Below, one piece after another: positions 26,365 through 34,929 of a stretch of DNA of 64,000 nt. The notes below the pieces were generated by a model. It searched no databases and was not told where the DNA came from. It saw nothing but the letters and a program-made list of their open reading frames with translations. The stretch lies in the NCBI RefSeq assembly GCF_900185015.1, contig NZ_FXYD01000003.1, forward strand, positions 186,001 to 250,000, read 5' to 3'. Both the position numbers and the translations under genes were made by a program. The DNA comes from Octadecabacter ascidiaceicola. Its GTDB lineage: Bacteria > Pseudomonadota > Alphaproteobacteria > Rhodobacterales > Rhodobacteraceae. The stretch's first letter is position 1. Each line of letters opens with the position of its first letter.

Positions 26365-27125
26365 CGCTTCCTCGCACGCCTTCCTTCCGTCTCATCGGCA
26401 AACGCGCGCTCGTCACCGGCGCCACCTCTGGCATCGGCGAAGGCTGCGCCGTAGCACTGGCCGAGGCCGGCGCCCATGTCACACTGGTGGCCCGCACTGC
26501 GGCTGCGGTCGAGAAACAGGCAGCGGCGTTCCAGTCGAACGGTTGGGATGCAGCGGCGCTGCCGCTCGATATCTCGGACATCGCCGCGAGCGAGGCCGCA
26601 ATTGCAACCCACGGTCCATTCGACATTCTCGTCAACTCTGCTGGCCTCGCCCGCCACAGTCCCGCAGTGGACACAACCCAACCCGACTACGACGCCGTCA
26701 CCGACCTAAACGTCAAGGCTGCGTATTTCCTAACCCGCGCCGTGGCCAAAGGCCTGATCGACGCGGGAAAACCTGGCTCCCTCATCAACATCTCGTCCCA
26801 AATGGGCCACGTCGGTGGCATCGACCGCGCTGTTTACTGCGCCACCAAACACGCACTGGAAGGTATGACAAAGAGCATGGCCATCGAATGGGCCCCGCAC
26901 CAAATCCGCGTCAACACCATCTGCCCCACCTTCATCCGCACACCCCTTGGCGAGCAAACCCTTGCTATCCCGGAGCGCCGTGCTTGGATCGAAGAAAAGA
27001 TCAAACTTGGGCGTGTCGGCGAAGTGGCCGACATCATGGGCGCGACCACCTTTCTTGCCTCTGACGCCGCCGCGCTGATCACGGGAACGCATCTTATCAT
27101 CGATGGAGGTTGGACAGCAGACTGA
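26361..27125 (+). CDS. Short-chain dehydrogenase/reductase (SDR)
   Basis: This 254-residue classical SDR has the cofactor loop TGATSGIGEG (near 18-27), the NSAGLA segment, and the catalytic Ser-Tyr-Lys set with YCATK. It would interconvert an alcohol and a ketone with NAD(P). The ATG overlaps the previous stop in ATGA, and its own stop overlaps the LacI gene start in TGATG. It is similar in type to gluconate 5-dehydrogenase and 2-keto-3-deoxy-gluconate dehydrogenase, but substrate cannot be assigned. Confidence 0.85.
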   Translation: MTLPRTPSFRLIGKRALVTGATSGIGEGCAVALAEAGAHVTLVARTAAAVEKQAAAFQSNGWDAAALPLDISDIAASEAAIATHGPFDILVNSAGLARHSPAVDTTQPDYDAVTDLNVKAAYFLTRAVAKGLIDAGKPGSLINISSQMGHVGGIDRAVYCATKHALEGMTKSMAIEWAPHQIRVNTICPTFIRTPLGEQTLAIPERRAWIEEKIKLGRVGEVADIMGATTFLASDAAALITGTHLIIDGGWTAD

Positions 27126-28138
27126 TGGGCGCGAAGATCACCTCTCTCCAAGTTGCTAAACTGGCTGGTGTCAGCCAATCCGCTGTGAGTCGCGTTTTTT
27201 CGGGCGCTTCGGCCAGCCCCGAAACTGCCAAAAAAGTAAAGAAAGCCGCCAAACAGCTCGGTTACCGCCCCAACGTTCTGGCCCGTGCCATGATAACCGG
27301 CAAGTCGCGCATCATCGGGCTGATCGTCGCCTACCTCGACAACCAATTCTACCCAGAAGCTCTTGAACGCCTCTCAAATGCGCTTCAGGCGCAGGGCTAT
27401 CACATCCTGATATTCACCGTCCCCAACTCCAGCGACGGCATCGAAAGCGTCGTGCAAGACCTGCTCGATTATCAGGTCGACGGCATCATCGCCGCCTCGG
27501 TCTCGATGTCCTCGAGCCTCACTGATCTCTGTGTCAAAGCCGGTATTCCTGTGGTCTTGTTCAACCGTGGACAGCCCGGTAGCGGTCTTTCGGCGGTCAC
27601 TTCGGCCAACATGAAGGGCGCGGCAATGGCGACGCAGGCCCTCATTGACGCAGGCCACCAACGCATCGCCCATATTGCAGGCTGGGAAGGCTCTCTTACG
27701 GGGCGCGACCGCCAGCAAGGGTTCGAAGAGGCCATGGCCAATGCCAACCTCACCCCTTTCGCAATCATCGACGGCATGTACAAGCGCGACGTTGCCGCCG
27801 CCACCGCGCGCGAGCTGATGACAGGCGAAACCCGCCCCGACGCGATCTTCGTTGGCAACGACCATATGGCCTTCGCCGTTATGGATGAAATCCGCCAAAT
27901 GGGCTTTTCCATCCCTGACGACGTCGCGATCATCGGCTACGACGATGTGCCGCTCGCCTCTTGGCCCGCCTATGACCTCACAACTGTGCGTCAGCCCGTC
28001 AACCGCATGGTTGAGGCCACGATCGAAACACTTCTGTCTTCGATCAACGGCCAGGAAACCTATGCCCAAACTATTGAAATAGAAGGACCTCTGATCCAAA
28101 GAGGTTCCTCAATACCACCCAAAGGATCATCGCTATGA
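27125..28138 (+). CDS. LacI-family transcriptional regulator
   Basis: This 337-residue protein has the N-terminal LacI HTH (TSLQVAKLAGVSQSAVSRVFSG) followed by the hinge helix region RPNVLARAM and a periplasmic-binding-protein-like ligand domain (about 60-330). It starts at 27125 inside the stop of the SDR gene. The two TTGCATACGTTTGCAA-like operators between the ATPase and solute-binding protein genes are the obvious targets, and the imported sugar or an early intermediate would be the inducer. This control model is inferred. Confidence 0.92.
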   Translation: MGAKITSLQVAKLAGVSQSAVSRVFSGASASPETAKKVKKAAKQLGYRPNVLARAMITGKSRIIGLIVAYLDNQFYPEALERLSNALQAQGYHILIFTVPNSSDGIESVVQDLLDYQVDGIIAASVSMSSSLTDLCVKAGIPVVLFNRGQPGSGLSAVTSANMKGAAMATQALIDAGHQRIAHIAGWEGSLTGRDRQQGFEEAMANANLTPFAIIDGMYKRDVAAATARELMTGETRPDAIFVGNDHMAFAVMDEIRQMGFSIPDDVAIIGYDDVPLASWPAYDLTTVRQPVNRMVEATIETLLSSINGQETYAQTIEIEGPLIQRGSSIPPKGSSL

Positions 28139-29136
28139 AGGGGTTTTCGAGCCGCTGGAAAGACTTTCCCGACTACATCATTGGCATCACCAAAGAGATT
28201 TGGGAAGACCGTGGTGTTGGTACGCTGCATAAGTATTACGCCAAAGATATCGTCATCCGGACACCCATGGGTATATCACAGGGGAACGACGGTGTGATGG
28301 CCGCCACCATGGCCACGATCAACGAATTCCCCGACCGCGAACTCTTCGGCGATGACGTGATCTTCTCTGACGATCCAGAATATGGACTTCTGTCCTCACA
28401 TCGTATCATTACGCGCGCGACCCACACCCAAAACGGTCAATTCGGCCCCGCAACTGGCAAGCCGTGGACCGTGCGCGTTATCGCGGATTGTGCCGCCAAA
28501 GATGACTGCATTTACGACGAATGGTTGGTGCGCGACTACGGTGGGATCGTGCGCCAACTGGGGATGGACCCACGCACCTACGCGGCCCAACTCATCGAGG
28601 CTGAAGGCGGGCCCGACGCGGCGTCCAAACCGTTTACGCCAGACCAAGACATCGACGGCGGCTACAACGCACGCGGCAACGACAACGCATGGGGCCAACG
28701 CTACGCCGACACCCTGACACGTATCATGAACCTCGACTTTCACACGATACCAAAGGACTACGACCGCGCTGTGAACTGTGAATATGCTGGCGCACAAACC
28801 GTTCTGTCCCATGACAGCGTTACCAAATTCTGGCTCGGCCTGCGCTCCTCTTTCCCCGATGCCAAATTCACCATTCACCACCAGATCGGCATGGACGGCG
28901 ACATGCTGCCACCCCGCGCCGCGATCCGTTGGTCGCTCGATGGCACCCATTCCGGTTGGGGCACTTTCGGCAAACCGACGGGCGCCAAAGTTCACGTGAT
29001 GGGCATGTGCCACGCCGAATACGGCCCCTTCGCCAACGCAGACGGCCCACAAGACGCAACCATCCGCCGCGAATGCGCCCTCTACGACGAAATCGCGATC
29101 TGGAAACAAATACTGATGCAAGGAGCACACCAATGA
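28135..29136 (+). CDS. SnoaL/NTF2-like protein, copy 3 (divergent)
   Basis: This 333-residue protein probably also has two NTF2-like domains (about 10-140 and 180-330); the second contains FWLGLRSSFPDAKFTIHHQIG, typical of SnoaL-like folds. It is more distant from the other two copies. It overlaps the LacI stop by four bases and the cupin start by four bases. As in the other copies, an acid-base reaction such as isomerisation, dehydration or ring opening is possible, but nothing in the sequence fixes it. Confidence 0.75.
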   Translation: MKGFSSRWKDFPDYIIGITKEIWEDRGVGTLHKYYAKDIVIRTPMGISQGNDGVMAATMATINEFPDRELFGDDVIFSDDPEYGLLSSHRIITRATHTQNGQFGPATGKPWTVRVIADCAAKDDCIYDEWLVRDYGGIVRQLGMDPRTYAAQLIEAEGGPDAASKPFTPDQDIDGGYNARGNDNAWGQRYADTLTRIMNLDFHTIPKDYDRAVNCEYAGAQTVLSHDSVTKFWLGLRSSFPDAKFTIHHQIGMDGDMLPPRAAIRWSLDGTHSGWGTFGKPTGAKVHVMGMCHAEYGPFANADGPQDATIRRECALYDEIAIWKQILMQGAHQ

Positions 29137-30098
29137 CCCCGTCTGAAATGGAATCCCGCATCGTTCGCTACGGCGACCTGCAACCCTGCAAAACCGCCTT
29201 CATCGATGCCCACACCCCCGGCAGCGACCAGAAGGAAAACTTCACGATTATTGGCGGTGGCGTATCTGAGTCCCCTGACCAACACGTCCACATCTCAATC
29301 CCCCACGGCTTTAACATCGGTGCTGCCGGCCAGCCGCCGCGTGTGACCAACTCTCTGCACGACCACCACACAGCCGAGGCCTTCTTCGTGCTGTCGGGCA
29401 AATGGCGCTTCTTTTGGGGCCGTTGGGGCGACGCCGGTGAGGTGACGCTGGAAGAGGGCGACATTTTCAACATCCCCACAGGTATCTTTCGTGGGTTTGA
29501 AAACATCGGCACGGACTACGGGATGATCATGGCCATTCTTGGTGGCGACGATGCAGGTGGCGGCGTTATGTGGGCGCCACAAGTTATTGAAAACGCCGCC
29601 GATCACGGCTTGATCCTTGGCGAGAACGGGAAGCTCTACGACACCAAGCGTCAGCAAAAACTCCCCGAAGGCGTCGCGCCCATGCCGTCTATGTCTGACG
29701 AGGAACTCGCCAAACGCCCCGAACCGACCACGGCTGAAGTACTTCCCAATCACGTCGCGCGCTACTGGGATCTCATGGCGCTGGCCGACAAGAAACCAGC
29801 CAAAGTCCTCGGCGAAAACGGCATCCTGCGCGACAAGCCGGGCTTCGAGGTCGATTTTATCACGCGCGCCTCAGCGTCCGAGGCCAAAGCAGCGGCCAAA
29901 TATCCCACCGTCCTAATGCCTATGCGCGGCCATTGGCGCGTAACTTGGGACGGCGGAACTGCAACTTTGGCTCCCGGCGATACCATGTCGGTTCCCGAAA
30001 ACCTCGCCCACTCCGTCGTACCGTCCATGACCGGCGAGGCCAGCCTTTACCGCATTGTTGCCACCGGCGACCCTGCGGGCCTCACGTGGCAGGGCTGA
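29133..30098 (+). CDS. Bicupin domain protein
   Basis: This 321-residue protein has a first cupin with HDHHTAEAFFVLSGKWRFFWG and GDIFNIPTGIFRGFENIG (about 70-130), giving the usual metal-binding histidines and Glu. A second, less canonical cupin lies near 250-305 (MRGHWRVTW and GDTMSVPENLAHSV). Bicupins include dioxygenases, isomerases and decarboxylases. The start at 29133 overlaps the previous stop in ATGA. It is likely a metal-dependent step in the same pathway as its neighbours. Confidence 0.78.
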   Translation: MTPSEMESRIVRYGDLQPCKTAFIDAHTPGSDQKENFTIIGGGVSESPDQHVHISIPHGFNIGAAGQPPRVTNSLHDHHTAEAFFVLSGKWRFFWGRWGDAGEVTLEEGDIFNIPTGIFRGFENIGTDYGMIMAILGGDDAGGGVMWAPQVIENAADHGLILGENGKLYDTKRQQKLPEGVAPMPSMSDEELAKRPEPTTAEVLPNHVARYWDLMALADKKPAKVLGENGILRDKPGFEVDFITRASASEAKAAAKYPTVLMPMRGHWRVTWDGGTATLAPGDTMSVPENLAHSVVPSMTGEASLYRIVATGDPAGLTWQG

Positions 30099-30109
30099 TT
30101 TTCTAATCC

Positions 30110-30151
30110 GGCGTAAATCCTCTAACCTCAACAGGTTAGGGGAATAACGCC
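30110..30151. other. Long stem-loop between the cupin and MetE-like genes
   Basis: An outer stem GGCGT/ACGCC surrounds an inner stem of TCCTCTAACCT and AGGTTAGGGGA (11 pairs with one G-T), with a CAAC loop. It is the only long gap (128 bp) in the plus-strand arm. No T-run follows, so it looks like an mRNA processing, stability or regulatory element rather than a terminator. Confidence 0.6.
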
Positions 30152-30226
30152 GAAATTAACCCTACCCGCCCCATACCAGAACCATACCGAAACCAAACCC
30201 GACCCATACGCCCCGAAAGGACCGAA

Positions 30227-31351
30227 ATGCCCAAAATCCTAACGTCCCACGTCGGCTCCCTTCCACGCACCCAAGAAGTCGTGGACTTCATCTTCGCCCG
30301 CGAAAATCGCGAAGACTACGACCAAGCCGCATTTGATGCCGCGATGACCAAAGCCGTGTCAGAAACCGTTGCCAAACAAGCGGCTGCGGGTATCGATATC
30401 GTCAGCGATGGCGAGACCTCCAAGATTAGCTATGCCACATACGTCAAAGACCGCTACACAGGTTTTGACGGCGATAGCCCCCGCAATGCGCCTGCTGACC
30501 TGAAAAAATTCCCCACTTTTCTCAAACGCTTGGCGGATGATGGCGGCACCCCGCAATACGCCCGCCCCATGTGTGTCGGTGAAGTGAAATCCAAAGGTCA
30601 GGGCGAGTTGGAAAAGGACATCGCCAACCTGAAGGCAGGCATGGCCGAACACGGCATTGAACGCGGCTTCATGAACGCCGCCAGCCCCGGTGTTATCTCT
30701 CTGTTTTTGCAGAATGATTTTTATGCGACACGCGAAGAATATCTCTCGGCCCTCGCCGACGCGATGCGTGAGGAATACCGCACGATTGTAGACAGCGGCC
30801 TTGATTTGCAACTGGACTGTCCCGACCTCGCGCTGTCCCGTCACATGCTGTTTAACGACCTCTCTGACGACGAATTCCTCAAGATCGCGGGCTCCCACGT
30901 TGAGGCCCTCAATCACGCCTTGGAAGGCATCGATCCATCCCGCGTAAGGGTCCATATTTGTTGGGGGAATTACGAAGGGCCGCACGTTTGCGATATCCCC
31001 ATGTCCAAGATGTTCGACACGCTGATGTCGGTGGGGGCGAACAAGCTGCTCTTTGAAACGAGCAACCCCCGTCACGGTCACGAATGGGCCGTCTTCCGCG
31101 ACCGAAAGGCGGACATTCCCGCAGACAAAATTCTGGTTCCCGGCGTCGTCGACACTACAACCAATTTCGTTGAACATCCTGACCTTGTTCAGCAGCGCCT
31201 AGAACGTTTCGTTGACATCGTTGGCCATGACCGCGTGATCGCTGGATCGGATTGTGGTTTTGGAACCTTCGCCGGATTTGGGGCCGTCGACCCTGAAATT
31301 GCCTATGCGAAGCTTGCCGCGCTGTCCGCAGGAGCCGCACAAGTCAAATGA
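30227..31351 (+). CDS. MetE C-terminal-like zinc protein (methionine synthase II family)
   Basis: This 374-residue protein matches the cobalamin-independent methionine synthase catalytic domain, beginning TSHVGSLPRT and holding the zinc set His-x-Cys (VHICWGNYEG) with the later Cys (AGSDCGFGTF). The N-terminal folate-binding half of full MetE is absent, as in archaeal MetE-like proteins and epoxyalkane:CoM transferases. The zinc site activates a thiol for alkyl or methyl transfer. In a catabolic operon this suggests processing of a methylated or sulfur-linked substrate, but that is inference. It overlaps the next gene in ATGA. Confidence 0.8.
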   Translation: MPKILTSHVGSLPRTQEVVDFIFARENREDYDQAAFDAAMTKAVSETVAKQAAAGIDIVSDGETSKISYATYVKDRYTGFDGDSPRNAPADLKKFPTFLKRLADDGGTPQYARPMCVGEVKSKGQGELEKDIANLKAGMAEHGIERGFMNAASPGVISLFLQNDFYATREEYLSALADAMREEYRTIVDSGLDLQLDCPDLALSRHMLFNDLSDDEFLKIAGSHVEALNHALEGIDPSRVRVHICWGNYEGPHVCDIPMSKMFDTLMSVGANKLLFETSNPRHGHEWAVFRDRKADIPADKILVPGVVDTTTNFVEHPDLVQQRLERFVDIVGHDRVIAGSDCGFGTFAGFGAVDPEIAYAKLAALSAGAAQVK

Positions 31352-32016
31352 CCCTTGTTCTCTTGCCCGGAATGATGTGTGACGGACGGCTGTTCCAACA
31401 CATGCCGCCCCACCAATGCACCGCCATTTCGCAACATGAAACTGTTCAGGCACTGGCTGCTGATGTTCTCCAGAATACCCCCGAGTTTTTCGCCTTGGGT
31501 GGGTTGTCGATGGGCGGCATCGTCGCAATGGAGGTCATACGGCAGGCACCTGATCGCGTCACGCGCTTGTGCCTGATGGACACCAATTGTGAGGCGGAAA
31601 CTGACGCTGTAAAAGCGATGCGTCAGCCCCAAATTGACAAAGCTTTGGCTGGGCAGCTGGACAGCGTCATGCGAGACGAAATGAAACCAAACTACCTCGC
31701 CGACGGCCTGCGCCATGCAGATGTTTTGGACCTATGCATGGAGATGGCTCTAGACCTTGGGCCCGAGGTTTTTGCGCGCCAATCTGCGGCATTGCGTGAC
31801 CGTCCAGATCAGAAGAAAACTCTTGAAAACTGGGACAAACCCACGCTGATCCTTACCGGAGCACAAGATCGACTTTGCCCCCTGCATCGCCACGAATTGA
31901 TGGCCGAACTGATGCCTCAAGCAACGTTAACAATCATTCAAGACGCCGGGCACCTTCCCACACTGGAACGCCCCAATGAAACCCGTGCCGCGCTAGAACG
32001 TTGGCTAGAGGAGTAA
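31348..32016 (+). CDS. Alpha/beta hydrolase
   Basis: This is a 222-residue alpha/beta hydrolase with a short N-terminal strand (TLVLLPGMMCDGRLF), nucleophile elbow GLSMGG (Ser near 54), an acid in LILTGAQDRLCPLH and the catalytic His in DAGHLPTLERP. It could hydrolyse an ester, lactone or thioester intermediate. It is translationally coupled (ATGA) to the MetE-like gene and is followed five bases later by the RraA-family gene, so it belongs to the same unit. Confidence 0.85.
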   Translation: MTLVLLPGMMCDGRLFQHMPPHQCTAISQHETVQALAADVLQNTPEFFALGGLSMGGIVAMEVIRQAPDRVTRLCLMDTNCEAETDAVKAMRQPQIDKALAGQLDSVMRDEMKPNYLADGLRHADVLDLCMEMALDLGPEVFARQSAALRDRPDQKKTLENWDKPTLILTGAQDRLCPLHRHELMAELMPQATLTIIQDAGHLPTLERPNETRAALERWLEE

Positions 32017-32021
32017 TTCAC

Positions 32022-32714
32022 ATGCAAGCCTCACTACATAAGCTGCTGACCTCGGTAGACACCCCAACGGTCTGCAATGCGATCGAAGTGGCGCAAGGCA
32101 AGCGTGGCTTTAACGATTTCACACGTGGTACGATGCTGATCAACGAGCCGACCGGAGTGGTCGTCGGATATGCCAGCACCGCTAAAATCGCCGCTGTCGC
32201 CCCGCCATCAGAACCACCCGAAACCGTGCGCGCGCGCCGCATGGCCTATTACAAGCAAATGTCCGAGGCCCGACAGCCCGCAGTCTGCGTGATCGAGGAC
32301 GAGGATTTTCCAAATGCGATCGGTGCGTACTGGGGCGAAGTAAACACGACGATCCATAAAGGATTTGGCGTGGCAGGTACGCTGACCAATGGTGCCATGC
32401 GCGACTTGGGCGATATGGCACCCGACTATCCGGTGGTAGCAGGGTCAATTGGCCCAAGCCACGGCTTTGTTCATGTGACCGAGCTGAATACTCCGGTCCA
32501 GATTTTCGGGCTAACAGTCAACTCCGGCGATCTGGTGCACGCAGATCGACACGGCGCTATTGTGATCCCACCAGAGGTTATCCCCGATCTGGAATCCGCT
32601 ATCTACAAGATGCAGGAAACCGAACGATTGGTCCTTGATCCCGCACGCGAGCCCGGCTTCGATTTCGCCGCCTTTGAGGCTGCTTGGGACGCGTTTGAAA
32701 AGGCGCGGACTTGA
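32022..32714 (+). CDS. RraA/HMG-aldolase family protein
   Basis: This 230-residue protein belongs to the RraA-like family, with GTLTNGAMRDLGDM matching the loop containing the conserved Arg-Asp pair, and DLVHADRHGAIVIPPE near the C-terminus. Members are class II, metal-dependent pyruvate aldolases (4-hydroxy-4-methyl-2-oxoglutarate aldolase) or regulators of RNase E. In a catabolic operon an aldolase or oxaloacetate decarboxylase-like role is more likely. The start at 32022 follows a GAGGAG box. It is the last intact gene of the plus-strand arm. Confidence 0.82.
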   Translation: MQASLHKLLTSVDTPTVCNAIEVAQGKRGFNDFTRGTMLINEPTGVVVGYASTAKIAAVAPPSEPPETVRARRMAYYKQMSEARQPAVCVIEDEDFPNAIGAYWGEVNTTIHKGFGVAGTLTNGAMRDLGDMAPDYPVVAGSIGPSHGFVHVTELNTPVQIFGLTVNSGDLVHADRHGAIVIPPEVIPDLESAIYKMQETERLVLDPAREPGFDFAAFEAAWDAFEKART

Positions 32715-32785
32715 AGGTTGATAGAGACTTGTCAGCGCTACCCGCCCTCTGAGTGCAACGATCAATAAAAACATAGTGGGCCAAA

Positions 32786-33205
32786 GTGTTCCGACCCATG
32801 CAAAGTCAGATCTGTGGGCCTCTTGGGTTGACGGGCACGGCCGTAATGCAGGGAGCTGACGTCGGGCTACCGTTTTATCACGAAGGCATGGGTCTGAACG
32901 TACCGCAAATCCTAGCCAGCATGGGACCGGATGGTGGCATCGTCTCAACACTGGATGAAGTGCTGATCTTCCTGCGCGCCTTCACCGAAGGGCAGCTTTT
33001 TGACCTCAGGAACATCCCCCTCATGCAGCAGTGGAACAGGCTCTTTTATCCGCTTGAGTATGGATACATCTCGGGCAAGCATTGGGACCTTTTATCGGCC
33101 TTTCTTGGGCTGCGCTCACGCCCGTTCCAATTTAGACGTATAGGGACCAATATGGGGACGGAAGGTACTCTCTCAAAACACAGACCACTCAATACGCCTG
33201 ATTAA
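32786..33205 (+). pseudogene. Fragment of a beta-lactamase-family serine hydrolase
   Basis: The reading frame carries a central segment of the class C beta-lactamase-like family (GPLGLTGTA, then FYHEGMGLNVPQILASMGPDGGIVSTLDEVLIF and LMQQWNRL), but it has no N-terminal SxxK part and breaks off after YPLEYGY, where unrelated sequence follows to the stop. It is flanked by about 0.5 kb of apparently non-coding DNA. I read it as a gene remnant left at the edge of the catabolic locus. Confidence 0.65.
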
Positions 33206-33733
33206 CTAGGCGCAAATGATTCATTCTGGGTGAATTGTGGAACATCACGAATCTTTGACTCTTATGCGGGCAAAAACTTCAGGAAAGCTGGAGTTCGCAT
33301 CATACAATTCTGACCCAAACGTCAAGCATTTCTGACATAAAAAGGAAAGTAACCCTTCGTCGAAGCTGCGGCGAATGCCAGAAACGAGCCCAATGTACCG
33401 GATGCTGCGTAACGTTCGAATGACCGCTATTGATGGAAAATCCTATCATGGTTGCATGTGGAAAAACTCATGCTGGAACGCGAGGGACTGCTATGTGCTA
33501 ACTAGAAATGCGGCGCTTCCGGCATTTCCGCACGCGGTCTCGAGCTGAATTTACGGAATGCGCCAGCCAACCAGAAAACTATAATCAACTTTCTTACGCA
33601 AATATATGAATCCTGTTGAACAGGGTGCTGAAGCAGGAATTTGTAGGCGCCCATCAAGCGCACTTGAACGCAGCACAACAAGAGCAATCAAGGTTGTTCA
33701 TACATTTGTTAACATTGCAGTGCCCGATCTCAA
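33206..33733. other. 528 bp without a recognisable gene
   Basis: Only short frames without ribosome sites are present on both strands. The base composition is lower in G+C than in the neighbours in places. I see no tRNA, terminator hairpin or inverted repeat typical of an insertion sequence. Together with the beta-lactamase remnant it marks a decayed segment between two catabolic loci. Confidence 0.5.
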
Positions 33734-34921
33734 TCATGAATCGGTTCTAATACCATGAAACAAAGGCGAGACTTCCCCAATGATTGAGCGAGCCATGGTC
33801 GCAAAATTCAAACCGATGGCAAATTCATCATCTTGATCAAAAAATGCTTTTGGTAACGGTGTTCGGCCAATACCTTCCTTGGTGGGTTGCCAACCAAGGT
33901 GTAGGTCCTGTGCGATGGTGAGCATCTTGGCTCCATCTTCTGGCCGATCGAAAAGATCGGTTGTCGCACGTCCCGCGCGCAGAGCCAGTTCGAAATCGAC
34001 CTCAGACACGCAAGAGGTTAACGCCCGACCGAGACTGCCAGGCCGCAGGCAACGTGCCTGCAGACCCAATTGCTTCCAGATAAGCTGGGCTAGATAGTTT
34101 CCTGTGCCCGTTGATAGGGAATACATCGTGCGCCCGAGGCTGTCTGTCGGGCCATCCTGCACGTTTTGGCCAAGAACCGTTCCGTCAGGAGCGGTCAGCA
34201 CTTCATTCGTGACAATGAAAACCCGCCCCAGATCACGGTGCAATTCGGAAACACGTTTGAGCAAAGCAGCTTCGTCCACCGGGCGTTCCGGGATCAATAC
34301 GATATGGGGCGCATCCGCGTCAGCCTCTTTCAACAACACAGAGGCCGCAGCAAGCCAGCCAGTGTCGCGCCCCATAGTTTCAAGGATCGTGACATCATCA
34401 AAAGTTTGCATGGCGCGAAAATCGAAATCGAAATCGCGTGTCGCTAGTGCCACAAACCGGGCCGCACTTCCGTATCCGGGCGCAAAGGCGGCACCGGGCA
34501 GATCGTTATCAACGGTCTTGGGTGCGCCGACAATGTTCAGATCAACAGAGCGGGAGGCTGCAAACTCCGCTAGTTGGTTCAAGGCATGCATAGTGCCATT
34601 GCCGCCGATGCCGAGAATATGGCGTGCGCCCTCGGCCTGCATGACGTCTAGCACGGCCGACAAATGCGCCTCGGTCACCTTCGTCCGGCTGGACCCAAGC
34701 AGAGCGCCGGGCGTCCGAGCCAGTCGGGCACGGTCGTCAGCGGCAGATGGTGCGGTCAGATCGGTAAGATTGATTGGCGGGGTTGTGGCGACATGCTCCA
34801 AACTGTGTCTGAGGCCGAAGACATTGGAAAAGCAGGGGTGCGCTGCATCCAGCACGCCAGACAACGTAGCGTTAATTACTGCAGTCGGCCCACCGCCCTG
34901 AAACACAAATAGTTTTTCCAT
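33734..34921 (-). CDS. Phosphofructokinase-family sugar kinase
   Basis: This 395-residue protein is of the PfkA family, with VFQGGGPTAVINATLSG at the N-terminus, GGNGTMHAL at the nucleotide loop and PKTVDNDLPG at the sugar-phosphate site. Lys in PKTxDND is typical of PPi-dependent and long plant-type ATP enzymes, while Gly in GGNGT is typical of ATP users, so the phosphoryl donor is not settled. It is the last gene of an operon with a dehydrogenase and an aldolase, where it probably phosphorylates a ketose phosphate before cleavage. I chose the ATG at 34921; a TTG at 34933 overlapping the previous stop is possible. Confidence 0.8.
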   Translation of the reverse strand: MEKLFVFQGGGPTAVINATLSGVLDAAHPCFSNVFGLRHSLEHVATTPPINLTDLTAPSAADDRARLARTPGALLGSSRTKVTEAHLSAVLDVMQAEGARHILGIGGNGTMHALNQLAEFAASRSVDLNIVGAPKTVDNDLPGAAFAPGYGSAARFVALATRDFDFDFRAMQTFDDVTILETMGRDTGWLAAASVLLKEADADAPHIVLIPERPVDEAALLKRVSELHRDLGRVFIVTNEVLTAPDGTVLGQNVQDGPTDSLGRTMYSLSTGTGNYLAQLIWKQLGLQARCLRPGSLGRALTSCVSEVDFELALRAGRATTDLFDRPEDGAKMLTIAQDLHLGWQPTKEGIGRTPLPKAFFDQDDEFAIGLNFATMARSIIGEVSPLFHGIRTDS

Positions 34922-34929
34922 CTCAACAC

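Noticed and set aside
34104-34901. A 265-codon plus-strand frame within the PFK-like gene
   Set aside because: Antisense shadow with no start signal and no recognisable domain.
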